A DNA stretch of 64,000 nt from contig NZ_PPFB01000001.1 in NCBI RefSeq assembly GCF_002899455.1, forward strand, positions 6,518,501 through 6,582,500, given 5' to 3'. The translations under genes and the position numbers were made by a program. The DNA is from Streptomyces sp. DH-12. Lineage in GTDB: Bacteria; Actinomycetota; Actinomycetes; Streptomycetales; Streptomycetaceae. Positions 16,733 to 24,875 of this stretch are shown one piece after another (position 1 is the stretch's first letter; each line of letters opens with the position of its first letter). The notes under the pieces are model-generated. The model did not search any database. It saw only the letters and a list, made by a program, of their open reading frames with translations, and was not told where the DNA came from.

Positions 16733-17799
16733 ACCCGCCGCGGACCGACGCGCGTCGTCATCACGACCCGGAGGTCCGCGGTTTCGCCAGCGACAACTAC
16801 GCCGGCGCCCACCCGGAGGTGCTCGCCGCCCTGGCCCTGGCCAACGGCGGGCACCAGGTCGCCTACGGCGAGGACGCGTACACCGAGAACCTCCAGCAGG
16901 TGATCCGCAGCCACTTCGGGCCCACCGCCGAGGCCTTCCCGGTCTTCAACGGAACCGGGGCCAACGTCGTGGCGCTCCAGGCGGTCACCGACCGCTGGGG
17001 CGCGGTGATCTGCGCGGAGAGCGCCCACATCAACGTGGACGAGGGCGGCGCGCCGGAGCGGGTCGGCGGCATCAAGCTGCTCACCGTGCCCACCCCGGAC
17101 GGCAAGCTCACCCCGGAGCTCATCGACCGGCAGGCGTACGGCTGGGACGACGAGCACCGGGCCATGCCGCAGGTCGTCTCCCTGGCCCAGGCCACCGAGC
17201 TGGGCACGGTGTACACCCCGGACGAGATCCGTGCCATCTGCGAGCACGCCCACGCGCACGGCATGAAGGTGCACGTCGACGGCTCGCGGCTGGCCAACGC
17301 CGCCGCTGCGCTGGACGTGCCGCTGCGCACCTTCACCAACGCGGTGGGCGTCGACCTGCTCTCGCTGGGCGGCACCAAGAACGGCGCGCTGTTCGGCGAG
17401 GCGGTCGTGGTGCTGGACCCGGACGGGGTCAAACACATGAAGCACCTGCGCAAGCTGTCCATGCAGCTCGCCTCCAAGATGCGCTTCGTGTCGGTCCAGT
17501 TGGAGGCGCTGCTCGCCAAGGACCTGTGGCTGCGCAACGCCCGGCACGCCAACGAGATGGCCCAGCGCCTCGCGGAGGGCGTGCGCGCGGTGCACGGAGT
17601 GGAGATCCTCTACCCGGTGCAGGCCAACGCGGTGTTCGCGCGGCTGCCGCACGACGTGAGCGAGCGCCTGCAGAAGCGGTTCCGCTTCTACTTCTGGGAC
17701 GAGGCCGCGGGCGACGTCCGCTGGATGTGCGCCTTCGACACCACCGAGGACGACGTGGACCGGTTCGTGGCCGCCCTGAAGGAGGAGATGGCCCGCTGA
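16729..17799 (+). CDS. Threonine aldolase-family PLP enzyme
   Basis: A fold-type I PLP enzyme of about 356 residues, in the L-threonine/beta-eliminating lyase family that splits beta-hydroxy amino acids to glycine and an aldehyde. It begins with the characteristic GFASDNYAGAHPEVL, has HVDGSRLANAA (PLP-pairing Asp) and SLGGTKNG with the Schiff-base Lys near residue 218. The GTG overlaps the SDR stop by four bases; a GTG 18 bases earlier is also possible. Third gene of the DUF6421 operon. Confidence 0.87.
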   Translation: MNPPRTDARRHHDPEVRGFASDNYAGAHPEVLAALALANGGHQVAYGEDAYTENLQQVIRSHFGPTAEAFPVFNGTGANVVALQAVTDRWGAVICAESAHINVDEGGAPERVGGIKLLTVPTPDGKLTPELIDRQAYGWDDEHRAMPQVVSLAQATELGTVYTPDEIRAICEHAHAHGMKVHVDGSRLANAAAALDVPLRTFTNAVGVDLLSLGGTKNGALFGEAVVVLDPDGVKHMKHLRKLSMQLASKMRFVSVQLEALLAKDLWLRNARHANEMAQRLAEGVRAVHGVEILYPVQANAVFARLPHDVSERLQKRFRFYFWDEAAGDVRWMCAFDTTEDDVDRFVAALKEEMAR

Positions 17800-17807
17800 C
17801 ACAACAT

Positions 17808-17875
17808 GCATAGGTATGCGCTCGGTCGAAAATCCATTGACTCTCGGCCGGGCGTGTACCTATGCTCCGAGGTCA
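17808..17875 (+). promoter_or_regulatory. Promoter and inverted repeat before the transglutaminase gene
   Basis: TTGACT (17837-17842) and TATGCT (17861-17866) have an 18-bp spacer, so transcription should begin at or next to the ATG (17875). GCATAGGTA (17808-17816) and TACCTATGC (17857-17865) are a perfect 9-bp inverted repeat 40 bp apart, the second covering the -10. This looks like a two-site operator. Confidence 0.6.
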
Positions 17876-18447
17876 TGCAGCTGATCCAGGAAAACCCGGA
17901 CCTCTCCGTCTACTTGGCCGCCGACGAGGCCATCGACCATCACCATCCGCTGGTCCGGGAGGTGTCCGCCCGCCTGGCCGCCGACGTCCGTGACTCGTAT
18001 GAGTATGCGCAGGCGGCCTTCGAGTACGTGCGCGACCGCATCACGCACTCGCAGGACGCCGGGGACCCCCGCGTGACCTGGCGCGCCTCCGACGTGCTGG
18101 AGCAGGGCACCGGCATCTGCTACGCCAAGGCCCACGCCCTGGCCGCGCTGCTGCGCGCCGAGGACATCCCGGCCGCGCTCTGCTACCAGTACCTCGGCGT
18201 GGTGCACGGCCTGGTCGCGGTGCGGTTCCACGGCGCCTGGCACCGGCAGGACCCGCGCGGCAACAAGCCCGGGGTGGACGCCCGGTTCTCCCTCGACGGC
18301 GAGCGGCTGGCCTTCACGCCCGACCCCTCGTCCAACGAGATGGACCACCCGGTCCTGTATGCTGCACCGCACCCCGTCGTCCTGCGCGCCCTTCGGAACG
18401 CCACCGACCGGCCGCACCTGTGGCGGACGCTCCCCACCGCACTCTGA
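17875..18447 (+). CDS. Transglutaminase-like cysteine peptidase-fold protein
   Basis: A 190-residue transglutaminase-core protein. The nucleophile is in GTGICYAKAHALAALLR (Cys at about residue 82), and the His/Asp of the triad are probably in the later VRFHGAWHRQDPRGN segment. No signal peptide, so it acts in the cytoplasm, perhaps as a protease or amidase. ATG 17875 is chosen because the promoter at 17837-17866 excludes the upstream start; only three bases separate GAGG from the ATG, so initiation is probably leaderless. Followed at 16 bp by a B3/4 protein. Confidence 0.8.
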   Translation: MQLIQENPDLSVYLAADEAIDHHHPLVREVSARLAADVRDSYEYAQAAFEYVRDRITHSQDAGDPRVTWRASDVLEQGTGICYAKAHALAALLRAEDIPAALCYQYLGVVHGLVAVRFHGAWHRQDPRGNKPGVDARFSLDGERLAFTPDPSSNEMDHPVLYAAPHPVVLRALRNATDRPHLWRTLPTAL

Positions 18448-18463
18448 GCAGCAAGGCGCACCC

Positions 18464-19156
18464 ATGACCTTCGCCCCGATCGTGTCCGACGAGGTACGGG
18501 CCCTCGTGCCCGGCTTCACCCACGTCGCCGTCGAGGCGCACGACCTGGTCAACGGGCCCGGCACCGAGGAGAGTTCCGCCCTGCTCGACGAGGCCGCGCG
18601 CCGGCTCGCCGCCCGCCTGGACGGGCGCGCCCCGCACGAGGACCCGCACATGGCGGCCTGGCGCGCGGCCTACAGCGCCTTCGGCTCCAAGCCCTCCCGC
18701 ACCCGCAACTCCGCGGAGGCCCTCGCGAAGCGGGCCCTGTCGGACGCCGGCCTGCCCCGGATCAACCTCCTCGTCGACGTCTACAACGCCGTGAGCGTCG
18801 CCCGGCTCGTCCCGGTGGGCGGCGAGGACGCCGACCGCGTCCGGGGCGCCATGCGCCTGGTGCGGGCCAGGGGCGACGAGGACTTCGTGACCGTCGCCGG
18901 CGGCGAGGAGACCGTCGAGCGCCCCGACCCCGGCGAGGTGGTGTGGCGCGACGACCTCGGCGTCACCTGCCGCCGCTGGAACTGGCGTCAGGGCCCCCGC
19001 ACCAGGCTCACGGAGGGGACCACCTCGGGCTTCTTCCTGCTGGAGAGCCTCCCCCCGGTGCCCGTGTCCGAGGTGGAGGAGGCCGCCGCCGAACTCGCGG
19101 CGCTGCTGGAGAAGTTCAGCCCCGGAGCGAGGATCACCGTCCACCCGGCCGCATGA
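18464..19156 (+). CDS. B3/B4 domain protein (tRNA-editing-like)
   Basis: A 230-residue protein built from the B3/B4 domain of phenylalanyl-tRNA synthetase beta chain. FGSKPSRTRNSAEALAKRAL and INLLVDVYNAVSVARLVPVGGEDAD are the family signatures. Stand-alone copies are suspected to edit mischarged tRNA or to bind amino acids; this is family knowledge, not shown here. It probably shares an mRNA with the transglutaminase-like gene. Its 3' end overlaps the convergent nucleotidyltransferase remnant. Confidence 0.78.
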   Translation: MTFAPIVSDEVRALVPGFTHVAVEAHDLVNGPGTEESSALLDEAARRLAARLDGRAPHEDPHMAAWRAAYSAFGSKPSRTRNSAEALAKRALSDAGLPRINLLVDVYNAVSVARLVPVGGEDADRVRGAMRLVRARGDEDFVTVAGGEETVERPDPGEVVWRDDLGVTCRRWNWRQGPRTRLTEGTTSGFFLLESLPPVPVSEVEEAAAELAALLEKFSPGARITVHPAA

Positions 19157-19464
19157 GGGCGGGATCCTCGCCCCACGCGTCCAGCACCGTGCCGAGCCCG
19201 GCCTCCCGTGCCGCCGCCTCGACCCGCGCGGAACGCGCCGAGCGTGAGGACGACGGGGTCCAGGCCGGCGCCGCGGTGGCCCGCGAAACGGGTGAGGCCG
19301 GTGGCGGCGCCGTCGGCGAGGACCACGTACAGGTCGTGGTCGGAGCGGCGGGTGGTCATGCCGTCATGGGCCCGGGAGCCCTTGAGGACGAGCCCGACGA
19401 CCGCCGGATCGGCGGTGGCGGGCGCGACGGACGCGTCGTAGGACAGCTGCTGGTGCGGGGTCAC
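19134..19464 (-). pseudogene. Frameshifted, truncated nucleotidyltransferase
   Basis: From GTG 19464 the frame reads VTPHQQLSYDAS, then VVGLVLKGSRAHDGM and TRRSDHDLYVVL, the Gly-Ser and Asp-x-Asp motif of a minimal nucleotidyltransferase. After VLTLGAFRA (near 19235) the sense continues only with a one-base shift: RVEAAAREAGLGTVLDAWG, then a stop at 19134-19136. So both a frameshift and loss of the C-terminal part (family members are usually over 200 residues) are visible. A sequencing error could explain the frameshift but not the truncation. Confidence 0.7.
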
Positions 19465-19597
19465 GTGCGGACCTTCACGAGTGAGGACGGGCATGCCGGC
19501 CAGGGCCGCCCCGCTGTGTCCACGGCGGCACACGAGGCCGCCGCCGGGAAGGTCGACGCACGGTCGGGACCCCACGCGTCGCGCCGTGCGAACGCAG

Positions 19598-19635
19598 CAG
19601 GTCCCGGACCCGTGCAAGCACGGGTCCGGGACCTG
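19598..19635 (-). terminator. Strong terminator after the acyltransferase gene
   Basis: Two perfect 18-bp arms (19598-19615 and 19618-19635) are separated by only AA, ten bases beyond the acyltransferase stop. One of the strongest hairpins in the window. Confidence 0.85.
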
Positions 19636-19645
19636 GGAGGGGACC

Positions 19646-20374
19646 TCAGTGGGCCTCGGCCTCGCGGACCTGCTCCGGGGTGGGGGCCGTGCCGCCGAGG
19701 TGGGCCGGCATCCACCAGGTGTCGTCCGGGCCCTTCGGCCGCACCGGGTACGCCCGCTGCGCCGCCTCCAGCAGCTCCTGCACCCGCTCGCGCAGCTGCC
19801 GGGTGATCGCGCCCGCGTACTTGTCCCTGGACGCCTCGATCGCCTCGCCCACGCGGATGGTGATGGGGATGTGGCTGCGCTTGAAGTTGCGCGGGTGGCC
19901 CTTGGTCCACAGCCGCTGCGTCCCCCACACCGCCACCGGGATCAGCGGGACGCCCGCCTCCTGCGCCATGCGTGCGGCACCGGACTTGAAGCTCTTCAGC
20001 GTGAACGACTGCGAGATCGTCGCCTCGGGGAAGACGCCCACGATCTCACCGGACCGCAGCGAGCGCAGCGCGTGCTGGTACGCGGCCTCACCCTGCTTGC
20101 GGTCCACCGGGATGTGCTTCATGCCGCGCATCAGCGGGCCCGAGACGCGGTGCCGGAACACCGACTCCTTGGCCATGAAGCGGACCAGCCGCTTCTGCGG
20201 GAGCGCCGCCAGTCCGTTGAACACGAAGTCGAGATAGCTGATGTGGTTGCTCACCAGCACGGCGCCGCCCGAGCGCGGGATGTTCTCCGACCCCTGACAA
20301 TCGATCTTGAGGTCCCACACCTTGAACAGGGTGCGGGCGAAGCCGATCACGGGCCGGTAGACAAGTTCTGCCAT
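19646..20374 (-). CDS. 1-acylglycerol-3-phosphate acyltransferase (PlsC family)
   Basis: A 242-residue lysophospholipid acyltransferase. Motif I is NHISYLD (NHx4D, residues about 43-49), motif II is around GGMKHIPVDR-like RGMKHIPVDRKQG, and motif III is VFPEATIS. It probably makes phosphatidic acid or acylates a related lipid at the membrane. ATG 20374 lies at the usual distance before the domain; the ribosome site is weak. The C-terminus after about residue 215 (DDTWWMPAHLGG) is typical of actinobacterial members. Confidence 0.9.
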   Translation of the reverse strand: MAELVYRPVIGFARTLFKVWDLKIDCQGSENIPRSGGAVLVSNHISYLDFVFNGLAALPQKRLVRFMAKESVFRHRVSGPLMRGMKHIPVDRKQGEAAYQHALRSLRSGEIVGVFPEATISQSFTLKSFKSGAARMAQEAGVPLIPVAVWGTQRLWTKGHPRNFKRSHIPITIRVGEAIEASRDKYAGAITRQLRERVQELLEAAQRAYPVRPKGPDDTWWMPAHLGGTAPTPEQVREAEAH

Positions 20375-20626
20375 GGGCGGGTCGGAACCCTTCCTCTTTC
20401 CTGGGCAGGGGGTCTCCCAGACGAAGTTACGCAGCCGTAGGTTTACGGCCTGTCGGTGATGCTGCCCCAGAAACGGCCGGTGAACCAGCCCCGGCGCCGC
20501 TCCGGGGCGGAGATTCTCGTCACGTTCCCGTGATCCGCCCGGGGCTGTGCCGCCCGGACGGGAATGTTCGCGGATCCTGGGACGCTGGAGGCGGTCGGGA
20601 AGCGACATCCAGGGCGGGAGCGGCGA

Positions 20627-20980
20627 GTGCGGGGCAGTGACGACACGGGGCGGGCCGAGGGCGACGGCGCGGTGCGGACCGGTCTCGCGGCCGAGCTCGG
20701 CGCGGGGCTGGGCGAGCGCGCCACGCTCGTGCAGTTCTCCAGCGCCTTCTGCGCGCCCTGCCGGGCCACCCGCCGGGTGCTGGGCGAGGTCGCGGGCATG
20801 GTCCCGGGCGTGACCCACGTCGAGATCGACGCCGAGGCCCGCCTGGACCTCGTACGGCGGCTGGGGATCGAGCGCACCCCGACGGTGCTGGTGCTCGACG
20901 CGGACGGCCGGGTGGTACGGCGCGCGGCCGGACAGCCGCGCAAGGCCGACGTGATCGCCGCCCTGGGCGCGGCGCTGTGA
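20627..20980 (+). CDS. Thioredoxin-fold protein
   Basis: A protein of about 117 residues with a CxxC active site (SSAFCAPCRATRRVL) and the cis-Pro loop IERTPTVLVLD. GTG 20627 has GGGAG six bases upstream; an in-frame ATG at 20564 would add 21 Arg-rich residues without a clear site. The divergent acyltransferase is about 250 bp away. No export signal is visible from the chosen start. Partner unknown. Confidence 0.8.
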   Translation: MRGSDDTGRAEGDGAVRTGLAAELGAGLGERATLVQFSSAFCAPCRATRRVLGEVAGMVPGVTHVEIDAEARLDLVRRLGIERTPTVLVLDADGRVVRRAAGQPRKADVIAALGAAL

Positions 20981-21197
20981 CGGCCGCCGCGATCATGGTG
21001 AGACATCTCCCGTCCACGGCGGCCGGCTTGACGCTGCGCGGTGCTTGTCGTCAGCCTGACACCATGTCGTCGGGACTCCTTCGCCGCCGTCGGGTACCCG
21101 GCCCCCTCCCGGCCGGCGCCCGCTTCCCGCGTGTGCGTCGACCGGGCCGGCGAGCAGCCGCGAACCCGCTCGTGACCCCTCCCAGAAGGACTGTTCC

Positions 21198-21707
21198 ATG
21201 ACGGCAATGCCCGACCTCGGTGCCGCCCGGCCCGCCTCGCCCGACCTGCTGCGTTCCGTCTTCCGCCGGCATCCGGCGGGGGTCGCGGTGGTCACGGCGC
21301 GCGGCCGGTCCGGTCCGGTCGGCTTCACCGCCACCTCCCTCGCCTCCGTGTCCGCGGAGCCGCCGATGCTGTCCTTCGGCGTCTCCACGGGCGGTTCCAG
21401 CTGGCCCGCGATCGCGGTGAGCGACCACGTCGGCGTGCACCTGCTGGGCGAGCACCAGCAGGACCTCGCGGCCACCTTCGCCCGCCGGGGCGCCGACCGC
21501 TTCGGACCGGGCACGGACTGGCGGGAAGGGCCGGAGGGGGTGCCGGTGCTGCACGGCGTGCCTGCCTGGATGGTGTGCCGGGTGACGGCGCGGGTGCCCG
21601 CGGGCGACCACCGGATCGTGGTCGCCGAGGTGCTGGTCGGCGACCCCACGGGCCACGGCCGTCCCCTCGTCTACCACCAGGGACGATTCAGCGGACTGCC
21701 CGACTGA
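21198..21707 (+). CDS. Flavin reductase-domain protein
   Basis: A 169-residue flavin-reductase-like (split-barrel) protein: FRRHPAGVAVVTARG at the start, GFTATSLASVSAEPPMLSF for FMN binding, and the C-terminal HRIVVAEVLVG with PLVYHQGRF. Such proteins supply reduced FMN/FAD to monooxygenases or act alone. No monooxygenase is adjacent. The ATG has AGAAGGA seven bases upstream. Confidence 0.9.
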   Translation: MTAMPDLGAARPASPDLLRSVFRRHPAGVAVVTARGRSGPVGFTATSLASVSAEPPMLSFGVSTGGSSWPAIAVSDHVGVHLLGEHQQDLAATFARRGADRFGPGTDWREGPEGVPVLHGVPAWMVCRVTARVPAGDHRIVVAEVLVGDPTGHGRPLVYHQGRFSGLPD

Positions 21708-21875
21708 GACGCCGGGCCTCGATCGCGTCGCGGACCGGAGGAGTTCCGGTTACGCTGCGTTGCGAAGGTCACAGTTCAAAGCGCTTGCTTAGCGGGCAGG
21801 AACTGAGTGTACTGACGAGTAATATTTCGATCGGAGCGTGGGTCGCCCCGACCGGGACCGCCCGCTTGAGGCGCC

Positions 21876-21898
21876 TATGCTGCCTGCAGGCAGGCAGC
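21876..21898 (+). promoter_or_regulatory. -10 and palindrome upstream of etfB
   Basis: TATGCT (21876-21881) runs into CTGCCTGCAGGCAG (21880-21893), a perfect 14-bp palindrome; GCTGCCTG and CAGGCAGC also form 8-bp arms around CAGG (21879-21898). It lies about 30 bp before the etfB start and may be an operator or leader hairpin. AAGCGCTT (21779-21786) lies farther upstream. Confidence 0.45.
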
Positions 21899-21928
21899 CA
21901 GAAATGACGATGCAGTAGGAGAGCCGGC

Positions 21929-22717
21929 GTGAGCTTGAGGATCGTTGTCACTGTGAAGTACGTGCCCGACGCCACTGGCGACCGGCACTTCGCCGATGAC
22001 CTGACCGTCGACCGTGACGACGTGGACGGTCTGCTCTCCGAGCTGGACGAGTACGCGGTCGAGCAGGCGCTGCAGATCGCGGAGAACTCGGACGACGACG
22101 TGGAGGTCACCGTCCTGACCATGGGTCCCGAGGACGCCAAGGACGCGCTGCGCAAGGCGCTGTCCATGGGCGCCGACAAGGCCGTCCACGTCGAGGACGA
22201 CGACCTGCACGGCACGGACGCCATCGGCACCTCCCTGGTGCTGGCCAAGGCGATCGAGAAGGCGGGTTACGACCTGGTCGTCTCCGGCATGGCCTCCACC
22301 GACGGCGTCATGGGCGTCGTCCCGGCGCTGCTCGCGGAGCGCCTGGGCGTGCCGCAGGTGACGCTCCTGTCCGAGGTGTCCGTCGAGGACGGCAAGGTCA
22401 CGGGCCGCCGTGACGGCGACGCGGCCTCCGAGCAGCTCGAGGCGTCCCTCCCCGCGGTCGTGTCGGTCACCGACCAGTCGGGCGAGGCCCGTTACCCGTC
22501 CTTCAAGGGCATCATGGCGGCCAAGAAGAAGCCGGTGGAGTCCTGGGACCTCTCCGACCTCGGCATCGACGCGGACGAGGTCGGCCTGGAGAACGCCTAC
22601 ACCACGGTGGAGTCGGCGTCCGAGCGTCCGGCCCGTACCGCGGGCACGATCGTCAAGGACGAGGGCGAGGGCGGCAAGCAGCTCGCCGAGTTCCTCGCGA
22701 GCCAGAAGTTCATCTGA
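21929..22717 (+). CDS. etfB: Electron transfer flavoprotein, beta subunit
   Basis: The 262-residue EtfB subunit, which binds AMP and, with EtfA, carries electrons from acyl-CoA and other dehydrogenases to the quinone pool. MSLRIVVTVKYVPDATG is the usual start, LDEYAVEQALQIAE and MGADKAVHVEDD are conserved, and the ETF-beta signature region follows LPAVVSVTDQSGEARYPS. Length is normal. GTG has AGGAG upstream. etfA follows after 61 bp. Confidence 0.96.
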   Translation: MSLRIVVTVKYVPDATGDRHFADDLTVDRDDVDGLLSELDEYAVEQALQIAENSDDDVEVTVLTMGPEDAKDALRKALSMGADKAVHVEDDDLHGTDAIGTSLVLAKAIEKAGYDLVVSGMASTDGVMGVVPALLAERLGVPQVTLLSEVSVEDGKVTGRRDGDAASEQLEASLPAVVSVTDQSGEARYPSFKGIMAAKKKPVESWDLSDLGIDADEVGLENAYTTVESASERPARTAGTIVKDEGEGGKQLAEFLASQKFI

Positions 22718-22778
22718 GCCGCACGGCACGGCTCGCTTCCCGCCCCTCATACTTCGCAAGCAGGAGAGAAGAAGTCCC

Positions 22779-23741
22779 ATGGCTGAAGTTCTCGTCTACG
22801 TCGATCACGTGGACGGTGCCGTCCGCAAGCCGACCCTGGAGCTGCTGACCCTCGCCCGCCGCATCGGCGAGCCGGTCGCCGTCGCGCTGGGAGGCGGCGC
22901 CGGCGACACCGTCGCCACGCTCGCCGAGCACGGCGCGGTCAAGGTCCTCACCCACGAGGCCGCCGAGTACGCCGACTACCTGGTCGTGCCGAAGGTGGAC
23001 GCCCTCCAGGCCGCCCACGAGGCCGTCTCCCCGGCCGCCGTGCTGGTCCCGTCCTCCGCCGAGGGCAAGGAGATCGCCGCCCGCCTGGCGCTGCGCATCG
23101 GTTCCGGCGTCATCACCGACGCCGTCGACCTCGAGGCCGGCGACGAGGGCCCGGTGGCCACCCAGTCGGTCTTCGCCGCCGGCTACACCACCAAGTCCCG
23201 TGTCTCCAAGGGCACCCCGGTCATCACGGTCAAGCCGAACTCGGCCGCCGTGGAGGCCGCCCCGGCCGCCGGCGCGGTCGAGTCCCTGAGCGTCACCTTC
23301 TCCGAGCAGGCCACCGGCACCAAGGTCACCGGCCGCACGCCGCGTGAGTCGACCGGCCGTCCGGAGCTGACCGAGGCCGCGATCGTCGTCTCCGGCGGCC
23401 GCGGCGTCAACGGCGCGGAGAACTTCTCGATCATCGAGGCGCTCGCCGACTCGCTCGGCGCGGCCGTCGGCGCCTCGCGCGCCGCCGTGGACGCCGGCTG
23501 GTACCCGCACACCAACCAGGTCGGCCAGACCGGCAAGTCGGTCTCGCCGCAGCTGTACATCGCCAACGGCATCTCCGGCGCGATCCAGCACCGCGCGGGC
23601 ATGCAGACCTCGAAGACCATCGTGGCCGTCAACAAGGACGCCGAGGCCCCGATCTTCGAGCTGGTCGACTACGGCGTCGTCGGCGACCTGTTCGACGTCG
23701 TCCCGCAGCTCACCGAGGAGATCAAGGCCCGCAAGGGCTGA
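22779..23741 (+). CDS. etfA: Electron transfer flavoprotein, alpha subunit
   Basis: The 320-residue EtfA subunit with the FAD-binding domain in its C-terminal half: GGRGVNGAENF, SRAAVDAGWYPHTNQVGQTG, YIANGISGAIQH and VAVNKDAEAPIFELVDYGVVGD are all family hallmarks. ATG 22779 begins MAEVLVYVDHVDG. Cotranscribed with etfB; a strong hairpin follows. Confidence 0.96.
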   Translation: MAEVLVYVDHVDGAVRKPTLELLTLARRIGEPVAVALGGGAGDTVATLAEHGAVKVLTHEAAEYADYLVVPKVDALQAAHEAVSPAAVLVPSSAEGKEIAARLALRIGSGVITDAVDLEAGDEGPVATQSVFAAGYTTKSRVSKGTPVITVKPNSAAVEAAPAAGAVESLSVTFSEQATGTKVTGRTPRESTGRPELTEAAIVVSGGRGVNGAENFSIIEALADSLGAAVGASRAAVDAGWYPHTNQVGQTGKSVSPQLYIANGISGAIQHRAGMQTSKTIVAVNKDAEAPIFELVDYGVVGDLFDVVPQLTEEIKARKG

Positions 23742-23758
23742 TCACCCCCGGACCGTCC

Positions 23759-23795
23759 GAGGCCCCCGCGACCGCACTCCGGTCGTGGGGGCCTC
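23759..23795 (+). terminator. Terminator after etfA
   Basis: Arms of 16 bp (23759-23774 and 23780-23795), one mismatch, with a five-base loop, 17 bases beyond the etfA stop. Confidence 0.8.
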
Positions 23796-23879
23796 GCCGT
23801 GTTCCGCCGGGCCCGGCGGCAGGGCGGGCCGGCCCGTAGGGCGGTGTCGACTGGCGCGGAGACCGCCGGAGGCCGTCAT

Positions 23880-23894
23880 TCAACGAATTGTTGA
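23880..23894 (+). promoter_or_regulatory. Palindrome upstream of the DUF6986 remnant
   Basis: TCAAC-GAATT-GTTGA, an AT-rich dyad 57 bp before the remnant's ATG. Probably the operator of the once intact gene. Confidence 0.4.
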
Positions 23895-23951
23895 TGTCGC
23901 ATCTCGGGAACATGGGACGGGATCCGGGCCGCGGTCGCCCGGGAGGGCGGC

Positions 23952-24269
23952 ATGGGCCAGGGGCGGCAGGAGCGAGTGCCGACGAGTCTCGCGGGCGCCG
24001 TCGCCGAGGAGACCGGTGCCTCCCTCGCGCCGGTCGACGCCGAACCGGAGCGCCTGCACCCCGGCGGACCCGGCACCCGCCGGTCCCTCCACACCGTCTA
24101 CGTCCCCGGCGACCGGTTCACCGCCGGCGCCGTCCGCGACCGGGGCGGCCAGGCCCTCGCCGGGTACCTGCTGCGCGGCCTGGACCGCGGCGCCCTGGAC
24201 GACGCCGAGGCGGCCCGCGCGAGCGGTCCGGCCCGCGCGGAGCCGGAGGTCCTCGCCCCGGCGCGGAGG
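23952..24269 (+). pseudogene. DUF6986 (aldolase-like) remnant with internal deletion
   Basis: The first 60 codons (MGQGRQERVPTSLAGAVAEE ... HTVYVPGDRFTAGAV) match the start of DUF6986, an aldolase/citrate-lyase-like family normally over 400 residues. At about residue 65 they jump in frame to ALAGYLLRGLDRGALDDAEA, which resembles the family's C-terminus. The catalytic centre is therefore missing. The original ribosome site (GGGAGG) and an operator-like palindrome remain. The frame stays open into the DUF2975 gene, but that gene has its own signals. Confidence 0.65.
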
Positions 24270-24319
24270 GCTGACCGTCCCCGCCCTGTGGCAGATGGGC
24301 GCCGGGGCACCGTCCACGA

Positions 24320-24348
24320 TTGCGTTGTCTATCGAAAATCGATAGATT
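24320..24348 (+). promoter_or_regulatory. Promoter with 19-bp palindrome, DUF2975-XRE operon
   Basis: TTGCGT (24320-24325) and TAGATT (24343-24348) have a 17-bp spacer. TCTATCGA-AAA-TCGATAGA (24328-24346), with perfect 8-bp arms, fills the spacer and touches the -10. The XRE protein encoded at 24875 is the obvious candidate ligand. Confidence 0.7.
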
Positions 24349-24377
24349 CCCATCGTGCTTCGAGTGAAGGAGGGGCG

Positions 24378-24875
24378 ATGGGACACGTGACCGTGCTCGC
24401 GCTGCGCGCGGTGATCGCGGTGCTGCTGGCGGGCTCCCTGGCGGTGCAGACGGTGATGGTGCCGCTGCTGGCGAGCGACCTGGACGGGCTGGACGAGCGG
24501 TACGCCTTTCTGCGGACCCCGCTCCTGGTGATCGTGGTCCTCACCGTGCTGGCCGCCCAGACCGTGCTGATCTGCGTCTGGCGGCTGGTGACCATGGCAC
24601 GGCGCGGCACCGTCTTCTCCCACGCGGCCTTCTGCTACGTCCACATCGTCATCGGCGCGTTCGTCGCCGCGGCCCTGCTGGTCTTCGCGCTCGGCGCGCT
24701 GCTCGCGCCGGGGGAGGCCGTCGCGCCCGGCATCGTGCTCCTGGTGGGCGGGGTCGGCCTGGCGATCGTGGGCATCGCGCTCGTCGTCCTCGTCCTGCGG
24801 ATGCTGCTGGCCCAGGCCGTGGCCCGGGAGCTGGAGGCGTCGCGGATGCGGGCCGAACTGGCCGAGGTGATCTGA
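24378..24875 (+). CDS. DUF2975 membrane protein
   Basis: A 165-residue protein with four membrane helices (about 5-30, 50-72, 92-116, 122-147) and a charged C-terminus, matching DUF2975. These proteins occur immediately before a small XRE regulator, as here, and may sense a membrane signal. The ATG has GGAGGGG at normal spacing and its own promoter. The stop overlaps the next start by one base (TGATG). Confidence 0.82.
   Translation: MGHVTVLALRAVIAVLLAGSLAVQTVMVPLLASDLDGLDERYAFLRTPLLVIVVLTVLAAQTVLICVWRLVTMARRGTVFSHAAFCYVHIVIGAFVAAALLVFALGALLAPGEAVAPGIVLLVGGVGLAIVGIALVVLVLRMLLAQAVARELEASRMRAELAEVI

Noticed and set aside
21779..21786. AAGCGCTT as a LacI operator upstream of etfB
   Set aside because: Only the central eight bases match GAAAGCGCTTTC, the flanks differ, and it lies too far from the predicted -10.
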